Source of the DNA: Pseudolabrys taiwanensis
GTDB taxonomy: Bacteria > Pseudomonadota > Alphaproteobacteria > Rhizobiales > Xanthobacteraceae
Length of the DNA: 64,000 bases
Reading direction: 5' to 3'
Assembly (NCBI RefSeq): GCF_003367395.1
Contig: NZ_CP031417.1
Coordinates: 5,109,501 to 5,173,500, forward strand
Below the pieces are notes generated by a model. The model saw nothing but the letters and a program-made list of their open reading frames with translations, was not told the origin of the DNA and made no database searches. This document shows, in pieces, positions 37,460-45,331 of the stretch (positions are counted from its first letter, which is position 1; the number at the start of each line of letters is the position of its first letter). A program made the translations under genes and the position numbers.

Positions 37460-37571
37460 GGAGACCTCCTCTCCACGCCAACGTAACCGGCAAGCCAGGA
37501 GTTCCGGGCGGGGCGACGATCTCGGGTATGAAGCTCTGCGACGGAGGGCTTCGCGGGTGGGGCTGCCGCCG

Positions 37572-38924
37572 CTACACCGCCACCTTGGCGAGGAAGTCTT
37601 CCACTTCGACCCGCAGATTGGCGACGGCGGTTTCCACCGTCTGCGAGGCGTCGCGCATGACTTCGGCCGATGAGCGCGTTTCGGTCGCTGCGTTGGAGAC
37701 CTCGCTCAGCACGTCGACCACGTGGCCGGTGCCTTGCGCGGCGCTCGTGACGTTGTGCGAGATTTCGCCGGTCGCCGCGTTCTGCTGCTCGACCGAGGCG
37801 GCGACGGCCGCCGTGTACTCGTTGATCTCGTGCATGCGCGCGGCGATCTGGCGGATCGCTTCCACCGCGCCCGAGGTCGAGGTCTGCACTGCCAGGATGT
37901 GATTGGCGATCTCTTCGGTCGCTTTGGCGGTCTGCACCGCGAGCGACTTCACCTCCGCCGCGACCACGGCAAAGCCCTTGCCGGCTTCGCCGGCCCGCGC
38001 CGCTTCGATGGTGGCATTGAGCGCCAGCAGGTTGGTCTGTCCGGCGATGCTGCGGATGAGCTTGACCACGTCGCCGATCTTTTGCGCGCCGTCGGCGAGG
38101 CTGGCGATTTCCTGGTCCGTTGCCCGCGCTTCCTGCGTGGCAAGATCGACGATGTTGTTGGTGCGGGAAAGCTGGCGGCTGATCTCGGCGATCGAGCGCG
38201 ACAGCTCGTCGGCGGCGATGGCCGCAGTCTGCACGTTGGTCGAGGCTTCATTGAAGGCGTGAACTGCGCTATCGGCGCGCTGCGATGTCTGATCGGAGAA
38301 GCCGAGCAGGGTGCCGGCGGTTGCGCGCATGGCGGTGGCGCTGTCGCCGACGCGCGACAGCAGTTGCTCGACCGTGGGCCGGAAGGAAGAGATCGCGCTC
38401 TCGACGATGGCGCGGCGTTGCTCCTGGTCGCGGATGGCAGCGCGCTCTTGTTCGGCGCGGCGCTGCTCGGTGACATCCTCGTGTGTGGAAACCCAGCCAC
38501 CGCCCGGCAGCGGTTCGTTCTTGACATGAACGATGCGGCCGTCGCTCGCCTGGACGTAATGCGGTGCGCTCTCGCCATGCTTCATGCTGTCGAGGATGCG
38601 CTGCACGTAGGAGTCCACATCGCCCGAGAACAGCCCGGTCGCTTTACGGTGTTCGATCAATTGGCGCAGCGTACAGCCGGGCTTCACGATGTCGGGCGAG
38701 AGCTTGTACATGTCGATGTAGCGACGGTTGACCAATGAGATGCGCCCCTGCGCATCGAACATGTTCAAGCCTTGCGACATATTGTCGATCGCGTTCAGCA
38801 GCCGGCGGTTCTGCACGGCGTAGCGCCGATGCACGACGGCGACCGCGGCCAGCGCGGCGAGCCCAATGACGGCGAGGAACACGACGGGGCCCGCGGCACT
38901 GGATGACAATAGAGACGCGATCAT
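37572..38924 (-). CDS. Methyl-accepting chemotaxis protein with a PAS sensor
   Basis: A 450-aa chemoreceptor. One membrane helix lies near residues 12-32, a PAS-like domain near 36-150 ([26 protein letters not shown]...[16 protein letters not shown]), and the signalling domain follows, with the hairpin tip [23 protein letters not shown]. No periplasmic ligand domain and no clear HAMP are visible, so the signal is probably sensed in the cytoplasm, perhaps via a bound cofactor. It must couple to CheA/CheW encoded elsewhere. Confidence 0.9.
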   Translation of the reverse strand: MIASLLSSSAAGPVVFLAVIGLAALAAVAVVHRRYAVQNRRLLNAIDNMSQGLNMFDAQGRISLVNRRYIDMYKLSPDIVKPGCTLRQLIEHRKATGLFSGDVDSYVQRILDSMKHGESAPHYVQASDGRIVHVKNEPLPGGGWVSTHEDVTEQRRAEQERAAIRDQEQRRAIVESAISSFRPTVEQLLSRVGDSATAMRATAGTLLGFSDQTSQRADSAVHAFNEASTNVQTAAIAADELSRSIAEISRQLSRTNNIVDLATQEARATDQEIASLADGAQKIGDVVKLIRSIAGQTNLLALNATIEAARAGEAGKGFAVVAAEVKSLAVQTAKATEEIANHILAVQTSTSGAVEAIRQIAARMHEINEYTAAVAASVEQQNAATGEISHNVTSAAQGTGHVVDVLSEVSNAATETRSSAEVMRDASQTVETAVANLRVEVEDFLAKVAV

Positions 38925-39055
38925 GCGGGGCCGCGCAAACGGGAAAACTGCCTGAAATATTTGACGGCCACTGCTTGCAATATAGTTAATGAATAAATGG
39001 GGAGGTTTTATTGGCCTAGTTTATGAGCGCGCTCGCTCTTAGCGGCTTCGCAAGG

Positions 39056-39070
39056 TTAATTAGGTCATAA
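39056..39070. promoter_or_regulatory. Weak CtrA-like box before the cell-wall hydrolase gene
   Basis: TTAA-N7-ATAA at 39056-39070 differs by one base from the CtrA consensus and lies in an AT-rich patch about 60 bp before the hydrolase. Chance is a fair explanation. The rest of the 200-bp gap shows nothing else. Confidence 0.2.
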
Positions 39071-39132
39071 CGAATTTGGTTGCATCCTCCCGATGTGGGC
39101 GGACGTGTTCGTGTAGAACGTTGCGGTGTCGC

Positions 39133-40473
39133 GTGGTCGGGCGTGAAAGACAAACGCAGAATCGTCTGCGGCGGAAGCTCGCTTCGGTCGGGCTGACCGC
39201 GCTGGTCTTCACGCTGTTCCCCCGCACGATCGCCTTTCAGGATCTTGGCGCGTTGATCGCACATCAGCCGGGTGTGGCGGAGCGCGCGCGCGAGCATCTG
39301 ATCGCCTCGCCGTTCGGCACCATTCACGCGGCCATGTTCAGTCTGCCGCGTCCGGTAGGGACGGGGATTCCGCATCCGCCGATCTACGCCTTGGCGAACT
39401 TCGACCCCGGCGACATCACCGGTTCGATCGGCGCGCAACAGCTCGGCGACGGCACCGCGCCGCTGCGTTTCCCGCACGCCAACCGCAAGGCCAAGCGCGA
39501 CTCGTTCCTGTCGCGTCCGCGCGCGCCAATGCCACCGCTTCCGCCGCTGCTGGCGATCGACCCGGTGCCGGATACGGTGCCGGAGGCGGGGCTCAAGAAG
39601 GACCCGAACGACTCCCGGTTCGATCCGTATTCCCGCTACGAGTTTGCCGCCACGCCCGACGAAGGGCCGACGGCGCCCGACATCGACCTGCCTTACACGG
39701 ATTTGCCGCCGGCCAATCTGACGCCAGTGGCCCCTGCGGGCGCGGCCAAAGGCGCGTCGCGTCTGTTCTTCGGCGTCGATCCGATGGCCGATGGCGGCGC
39801 CGAGATCGCGCCGTGGGCGCCCGGCGAAGCGCCGGTGGTGATGGCGGCGCGCACCGTCGATCGCGATATCAAGCAATCGGCTCTGACGCCGTCGAAGGAT
39901 GGCGACCATAGCGCGGGCGAGAGCACTGTCGTCAAAGGCGAGGTGACGGGTCCCGCGCAGCGGCCTTATTCGCCGGCGGAGCGTCTTGCGTTGGCCGGTG
40001 CCTCACGCGCCAAGGCCGAAAAATGCCTCGCCAACGCCGTCTACTTCGAAGCGCGCGGCGAGCCCGTGCGCGGTCAGATTGCGGTGGCGCAAGTCGTGCT
40101 TAACCGCGTGTTCTCACCGTTCTATCCGAAGACGGTGTGCGACGTCGTCTATCAGAATGCCCACCGGCACAATGCCTGTCAGTTCACCTTCGCCTGCGAC
40201 GGCATTCCCGACATCGTCACCGAGCCCGAGGCGTGGGAGCGCGCCAAGCGCATCGCCCGCGACATGCTGGACGGCAAGCTGTGGATGCCGGAGGTGGCCA
40301 AGTCCACGCACTACCATGCCTACTGGGTACATCCGAGCTGGGTGAACGAGATGAAGAAGCTCTATAAGCTCGGTGTGCATACCTTCTATCGTCCGCGTGC
40401 CTGGGGCGATGGCTCCGACGAGCCGACCTGGGGCGATGCCAAGGCGACCGCCGAGGAAGTCAAGAAGCTGTGA
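39133..40473 (+). CDS. SleB-type cell wall hydrolase
   Basis: A protein of about 446 aa with a basic N-terminus and a hydrophobic segment (LASVGLTALVFTLFP), a long Pro-rich linker region (about 70-300), and a C-terminal hydrolase_2 domain: KCLANAVYFEARGEPVRGQIAVAQVVLNRV, CQFTFACDG and STHYHAYWVHPSW. SleB/CwlJ-type enzymes cut peptidoglycan as lytic transglycosylases. No ATG or good ribosome site is evident. The GTG at 39133 is a guess, and a TTG at 39076 is also in frame. Confidence 0.85.
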   Translation: MVGRERQTQNRLRRKLASVGLTALVFTLFPRTIAFQDLGALIAHQPGVAERAREHLIASPFGTIHAAMFSLPRPVGTGIPHPPIYALANFDPGDITGSIGAQQLGDGTAPLRFPHANRKAKRDSFLSRPRAPMPPLPPLLAIDPVPDTVPEAGLKKDPNDSRFDPYSRYEFAATPDEGPTAPDIDLPYTDLPPANLTPVAPAGAAKGASRLFFGVDPMADGGAEIAPWAPGEAPVVMAARTVDRDIKQSALTPSKDGDHSAGESTVVKGEVTGPAQRPYSPAERLALAGASRAKAEKCLANAVYFEARGEPVRGQIAVAQVVLNRVFSPFYPKTVCDVVYQNAHRHNACQFTFACDGIPDIVTEPEAWERAKRIARDMLDGKLWMPEVAKSTHYHAYWVHPSWVNEMKKLYKLGVHTFYRPRAWGDGSDEPTWGDAKATAEEVKKL

Positions 40474-40624
40474 CGGCGCGCGCTCATTTGCGCCCTGAAT
40501 GACTTTCATTTGTAATATTTGTTTGGGGCGCCGCGGGTGCCCCCTTATTTTGTACTTTCTGGCCGCGCTGTGGCGGCATATCGATCCGTCTCGGTCGGAC
40601 GGGACCTTCGGAGCGGGGTGACTT

Positions 40625-41875
40625 ATGGCGGTACAGGACGCAGCCGGCAAATCGGCCTCGGCGATCGGCTGGCGCACGCCGATGGTGATCATCGTTTGCG
40701 GCTGTATCATTTCGCTGCTGGCGTTCGGCCCGCGCTCGGCGCTCGGATTTTTCCTGACACCGATGTCGCAAGCCAATGGCTGGGGCCGCGATGTCTTCGC
40801 GCTCGCGCTCGCCATTCAAAATCTGCTGTGGGGCGTGGGACAGCCTTTCGCCGGCGGCATCGCCGATCGGTACGGCACGGTGCGCGTGCTGGCGGGCGGC
40901 GCGATCGCCTACGCGCTTGGCCTTGCCTTGATGGCGCAGAGCACGACGCCGGGCATGCTCGATCTCACCGCCGGTGTGCTGATCGGCTTTGGCCTGTCGG
41001 GCTGCTCCTTCACGATCGTGATCGGCGCCTTCGGCAAGCTGTTGCCCGATGAATGGCGGTCGCTTGGTTTCGGCTGCGGCACCGCTGCCGGCTCGTTCGG
41101 TCAGTTCCTCTATTCGCCCCTCGGCGTCGCCTTGATGGACAAGTTCGGTTGGCAGAGCGCGCTGCTGATCTTCGCCGGCGCGACGCTGCTCATTCTGCCG
41201 CTCTCGTTAGCGTTGGCGACGGGACGCGGCGGCGCTAGCGCCAGCGTGGCGCCTGCCGCAAAGCAATCGCTGCGGCAGGCGTTGGGCGAAGCCTTCGGTC
41301 ACCGCAGCTACGTGTTACTCGTGCTCGGTTTCTTCACCTGCGGTTTTCAGCTTGCGTTCATCACCGTGCATCTGCCGGCTTATCTGATCGACCGCGGCCT
41401 GTCGGTCGAGGTCGGCGGCTGGACGCTGGCGGTCATCGGTCTGTTCAACATCGTCGGCTCGATGAGCGCGGGCGTGCTCAGCGGACGCATGCCGAAGCGT
41501 TATTTGCTGTCGCTCATTTATCTCGGCCGCGCGCTGTCGACGGCAGTCTTCATTCTGTTGCCGGCAAGCCCAGCGGCGACGTTGGTCTTCGGCGCCGTCA
41601 CCGGCTTGTTGTGGCTCTCGACCGTGCCGCCGACCTCGGCGCTGGTCGCGGTAATGTTCGGCACACGCTGGCTGGCGATGCTGTTCGGCTTCGCCTTCTT
41701 CAGCCACCAGGTCGGCGGCTTCCTCGGCGTCTGGCTCGGCGGCATCGCCTTCGAGCACACCGGTTCCTACAATGCGGTGTGGTGGCTGTCGGTGCTGTTC
41801 GGCGTGTTGTCGGCGCTGATCAACCTGCCGATCATCGAAAAGCCGGTCGACCGTGCCGCGATGGCGCCCGCGTAA
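40625..41875 (+). CDS. MFS transporter
   Basis: A 416-aa, 12-helix major facilitator. It has GFFLTPMSQANGWGRDVFALALAIQNLLWGVGQPFAGGIADRYG at the first loop, resembling the oxalate/formate and monocarboxylate group, and the second-half motif GVLSGRMPKRYL. The substrate cannot be named. The ATG follows a GGAGCGGGG ribosome site. The next gene, an AcuI-like reductase, lies 94 nt downstream in the same direction. Confidence 0.9.
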   Translation: MAVQDAAGKSASAIGWRTPMVIIVCGCIISLLAFGPRSALGFFLTPMSQANGWGRDVFALALAIQNLLWGVGQPFAGGIADRYGTVRVLAGGAIAYALGLALMAQSTTPGMLDLTAGVLIGFGLSGCSFTIVIGAFGKLLPDEWRSLGFGCGTAAGSFGQFLYSPLGVALMDKFGWQSALLIFAGATLLILPLSLALATGRGGASASVAPAAKQSLRQALGEAFGHRSYVLLVLGFFTCGFQLAFITVHLPAYLIDRGLSVEVGGWTLAVIGLFNIVGSMSAGVLSGRMPKRYLLSLIYLGRALSTAVFILLPASPAATLVFGAVTGLLWLSTVPPTSALVAVMFGTRWLAMLFGFAFFSHQVGGFLGVWLGGIAFEHTGSYNAVWWLSVLFGVLSALINLPIIEKPVDRAAMAPA

Positions 41876-41969
41876 GCGTTCCGCAGGCGCGAACCGTGCG
41901 CGCCGGGCTTGTCCAACGCTGCCACGTCTTTAAAACCCTTCCTCAACGAGACCGGGACGGGAGCGCGAC

Positions 41970-42956
41970 GTGACGACATTCAAGGCGATGGTCATCGACA
42001 AGGCGGACGGCGCGACCAAGGCGGCGCTGACCACCTTCGACGAAGCGAATCTGATGGACGGCGATGTTACCGTCCGTGTCGAATACTCCACGCTGAATTA
42101 CAAAGACGGTCTCGCCATCACCGGCAAGGCGCCGGTGGTGCGCCGCTTCCCGATGATTGCCGGCATCGATTTCGCGGGGACGGTCGAGACGTCGAACCAT
42201 CCCGCCTGGAAGGCCGACGACAAGGTCATCCTCAATGGTTGGGGGCTCGGCGAGACCCATCTCGGCGCCTACGCCGAGAAGGCGCGGGTCAAAGGCGACT
42301 GGCTGGTGCCGTTGCCGGCGACGATGAACGCGCGCGAGGCCATGGCCATCGGTACGGCCGGCTACACGGCCATGCTTGCGGTGATGGCGCTTGAGAAGCA
42401 CGGACTGACGCCGGATAGAGGCCCTGTCGCCGTCACGGGCGCCGCGGGTGGCGTCGGTTCCGTCGCCATGGCGATCCTCGCCAAGCGCGGTTTCACGGTG
42501 CATGCGGTCACCGGACGGCCGCAGGAGGCCGATTACCTCAAGGAGCTCGGCGCCACGGAGATCGTGCCGCGGGCCGATCTCAGCGGTCCGGTGAAGCCCC
42601 TGGCGAAAGAGCGCTGGGCGGGCGGCATTGATTCGGTCGGCTCGACGATGCTGGCCAACCTTCTGTCGATGACGCGCTATGGCGGCGCGGTAGCGGCTTG
42701 TGGATTAGCCGGCGGCATGGACCTGCCGGGATCGGTCGCGCCCTTCATTTTGCGCGGGGTGTGTCTTTACGGCATCGACTCGGTGATGTGTCCGCTGGAA
42801 CGGCGGAAGGAAGCTTGGAAAAGGCTGGAAACCGGCCTCGACCGCCAAAAACTGGCCACGATGACCCGGGAAATCGGCCTTTCCGATCTGTCCGATGCGG
42901 CCGCTGCCATCGTCAAAGGCGAGGTGAGAGGCCGGATCGTGGTCAAAATAGGGTAA
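41970..42956 (+). CDS. AcuI/YhdH-type MDR oxidoreductase (acrylyl-CoA reductase-like)
   Basis: A 328-aa zinc-free medium-chain reductase. The pattern is EYSTLNYKDGLAITGKAPVVRRFPMIAGIDFAGTV, LNGWGLGETHLGAYAEKARV, TGAAGGVGSVAMAILAKRG (NADPH site) and GLAGGMDLPGSVAPFILRGV. This fits acrylyl-CoA reductase AcuI / YhdH, which makes propionyl-CoA and detoxifies acrylyl-CoA. The start is a GTG; an ATG five codons later is the alternative. Confidence 0.9.
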   Translation: MTTFKAMVIDKADGATKAALTTFDEANLMDGDVTVRVEYSTLNYKDGLAITGKAPVVRRFPMIAGIDFAGTVETSNHPAWKADDKVILNGWGLGETHLGAYAEKARVKGDWLVPLPATMNAREAMAIGTAGYTAMLAVMALEKHGLTPDRGPVAVTGAAGGVGSVAMAILAKRGFTVHAVTGRPQEADYLKELGATEIVPRADLSGPVKPLAKERWAGGIDSVGSTMLANLLSMTRYGGAVAACGLAGGMDLPGSVAPFILRGVCLYGIDSVMCPLERRKEAWKRLETGLDRQKLATMTREIGLSDLSDAAAAIVKGEVRGRIVVKIG

Positions 42957-43052
42957 ACGCGTTCAGGATTTGGCGACAAACGCCGATCATAATGCGCTAG
43001 ACTTATTTGCAATCGCCGTCGGTAACCGGTGTGCGTCAGGTGGAGTGAGCGG

Positions 43053-43526
43053 ATGTTGCGTGGGGTTGCGTTGCTGCTAGGCGTTCTGGCTGCCGCTCCG
43101 GCCCTGGCCGGCGAAGATATGAGCGCGGAAGATGCGCGCCGCTTCGTGATCGGCAAGATGTTCAACTACACCTGCTTCGAAGGCACGCGCGGCACCGGCC
43201 GTGTGCTCGCCGACGGCTCGGTCGTCGGCTCCATCCAGTTTCAGGGCCGCGGTGAGATGCGTTATGCGCACCTGCCGCCGAACACCCTGCGCGTGAAGGG
43301 CGAGTCGGTTTGCGCCTCGCTGCGCGGCATGCCGCTCGAGCCGTGCTTCACGCTGACGCGCCTCGACGCCAACAGCTTCCGTGGTGCGATCTCGGGCTTG
43401 GGCTTCGCCTATTGCGAGTTCACGCGCCACCACGGCCGTCCGGCCGTTGCACGTACCGCCAATAACAACAGCAGCAGCAGCCACGAGCCGTTGGGCCTGC
43501 GTCCGTCGGTCACCGCCGAGCGGTAA
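43053..43526 (+). CDS. Secreted protein with four cysteines, unknown function
   Basis: A 157-aa protein with a signal peptide (MLRGVALLLGVLAAAPALAG). The mature part starts EDMSAEDARRFVIGKMFNYTCFEGTRG and carries Cys in YTCF, VCAS, PCFT and YCEF, which suggests two disulfides. A Ser/Asn-rich tail follows. I recall similar rhizobial proteins of unknown role, with no named function. The ATG at 43053 has GGTGGAG upstream. Confidence 0.75.
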   Translation: MLRGVALLLGVLAAAPALAGEDMSAEDARRFVIGKMFNYTCFEGTRGTGRVLADGSVVGSIQFQGRGEMRYAHLPPNTLRVKGESVCASLRGMPLEPCFTLTRLDANSFRGAISGLGFAYCEFTRHHGRPAVARTANNNSSSSHEPLGLRPSVTAER

Positions 43527-43670
43527 GAGACCCTCCCACGTCGCTTTTCCGCGGTTCGCGGCCTGAGGACAGCCACCAGGGCCGTCTTCGTGCTTGACGT
43601 GTAGCGGCTTTGTCTCTCAATCATATTGTGCAAGTGCGCGTCTCGCCAGGTTGGTGACACAGCATCCGTC

Positions 43671-44834
43671 ATGGCTGCCGATCGTTCAGACGAGGTCCGG
43701 CCGACGCACGGCCGCGAACCGAGGGCCTACCGTCCGGCCGTCAAGATCGTGGCGGCCATGCTGTCTATTGTTTTGCTGGCGGTCCTGGCTGTGGGCGCCG
43801 AATATGCTTTTCGGCGGCTGTCGGATTTCGGCGCGGCGCAGCCGTCCGATCAGGCTGTCGAACCGCGCAATCCGGCCGTTTACACCAGCGAAGAGCTACG
43901 CCGGGACCTGCCGCATTTCACGGCCCGCCAGGGCGGCGAATGTATTGCCGTGCGGGCCGGTCTGAACTGGGACCCGCGCTTCGGTTTCGCCAGCAAGAAG
44001 CTCGACAAGGACTGCGCGCGCAAGCTGTTCGCCGCATATCCGAAGTCGGTCGTTCTGATGGGCGGCTCGGCGATGGAGAACAATCAGGCCGCCAATTATC
44101 TGACGACGATCGACAGCTACGCGTTCGGCAACGACACCGCGTTTGCGAGCCTCAACCTCGCTGAGTCCGGCGCGCGGCATTCGAACATGCTGATCCGCCT
44201 CTTGCACGAGGTGGTCGAGCTGCATCCGACCTATGTCGTGTTCCTCGACGGCTTCAACGAGTTCAATTCCGTCCGCCTCGGCGGCGCGCCGGAGGACGAT
44301 TTCTATTGGACTGCCGGCGTTCAGGACCGCATCCAGAACTTACCGCGCTTTTTTCGTGACAAGGTGGTCGAGCAGAGCCGGATCCTGCAGCTGCTTGCGC
44401 TCAAGACCGGTTTCATCAACTCGGCGCGCGTTGCGCGCGACACGATCGATCCGGCCGGCGTCGACGCGGCAGCCGCCTATTATGTGAAGATGCGCGACTA
44501 CACGCAGACGATCTGCGAAGCCTACAAGATCAAATGCATCTTCGTCATTCAGCCGGTGGCGCTCCTCGAAGCGGCGCCGACCAAAGCCGCCAGCACGGCG
44601 GCGAGCGAGCATCTCAAGTCGTTTCTCGCGGATGACGCCGTCTACAAGAGAGGCTACGCCTACATCTTTCGGCATGCCGGCGACAAAGTTCTCGACGCCA
44701 CGCACCTCTTCGAAGGCAAGGACGACATCTATATCGATGTCGTCCACTTCAACAAGCGCGGCTCCGAACTGATCGGAAAATTCATCCACGCCGCTGTGAA
44801 CGCGGATGGCGAACACGCCGAGGGCGGCCGTTAG
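43671..44834 (+). CDS. Membrane-anchored SGNH-like hydrolase/acyltransferase
   Basis: A 387-aa protein: a cytoplasmic N-terminus, one helix (VAAMLSIVLLAVLAVGAEY, about 26-44), then a periplasmic domain. VVLMGGSAMENNQAANY looks like SGNH block I with the nucleophile Ser, HPTYVVFLDGFNEFNSV block III, and DIYIDVVHFNKRGSELIGKF the D-x-x-H block V. Such proteins often trim or add acyl groups on surface polysaccharide. The substrate is unknown. The ATG at 43671 is chosen near the domain edge. A secreted protein gene lies upstream. Confidence 0.7.
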   Translation: MAADRSDEVRPTHGREPRAYRPAVKIVAAMLSIVLLAVLAVGAEYAFRRLSDFGAAQPSDQAVEPRNPAVYTSEELRRDLPHFTARQGGECIAVRAGLNWDPRFGFASKKLDKDCARKLFAAYPKSVVLMGGSAMENNQAANYLTTIDSYAFGNDTAFASLNLAESGARHSNMLIRLLHEVVELHPTYVVFLDGFNEFNSVRLGGAPEDDFYWTAGVQDRIQNLPRFFRDKVVEQSRILQLLALKTGFINSARVARDTIDPAGVDAAAAYYVKMRDYTQTICEAYKIKCIFVIQPVALLEAAPTKAASTAASEHLKSFLADDAVYKRGYAYIFRHAGDKVLDATHLFEGKDDIYIDVVHFNKRGSELIGKFIHAAVNADGEHAEGGR

Positions 44835-44848
44835 CCGCCGCCTCTTAG

Positions 44849-45331
44849 TCAGCTTTTCGCCGGGAAAATCATGCAGGTGGTGGTGGCGTGGGCGAAGAGC
44901 TTGCCGCCCGCGTCACGCACGTCGCCCTCCGACGTGGCAACGGTGCGTCCGCGATGGACGAGGCGGCCCTCGGCGCGCACCGGCCCGGTATCCTTGGTCA
45001 GCGGCCGTACCAGATTGAACTTCAGTTCCAGGGTGGTCCAGGTGTCACCCTTGCTGATGGTCGAGAAGATGGCGCAGCCGAGCGCGGAATCGAGCAGCGT
45101 CGCAGCGAAGCCGCCATGCACCGAGCCGATCGGATTGTAGTGTCGCAGCGCCGGCAAGCCTTCGAACACGGCGCGGCCGTGCGCCACCTCGATCAAATGG
45201 AAGCCGAGTGTCTCGCCGATCGGCGGTTGTGGCAGCGTGCCTTCGACGATGCCCTTGAGGAAGCTGAGACCGTCGTAGGATTTCAGCACGTCCTCGGAAA
45301 CGACGCCGTACCGATAGTCGCGATTGCTCAT
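44849..45331 (-). CDS. PaaI-family hotdog thioesterase
   Basis: A 160-aa protein with the hotdog motif NPIGSVHGGFAATLLDSALGCAIFS and a C-terminal GKLFAHATTTCMIFP. The VHGG(F/M) helix and length match PaaI/DUF4442-type acyl-CoA thioesterases. The acyl-CoA substrate is unknown. Its ATG overlaps the stop of the DUF2339 gene by four bases (ATGA), which settles the start. Confidence 0.9.
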   Translation of the reverse strand: MSNRDYRYGVVSEDVLKSYDGLSFLKGIVEGTLPQPPIGETLGFHLIEVAHGRAVFEGLPALRHYNPIGSVHGGFAATLLDSALGCAIFSTISKGDTWTTLELKFNLVRPLTKDTGPVRAEGRLVHRGRTVATSEGDVRDAGGKLFAHATTTCMIFPAKS

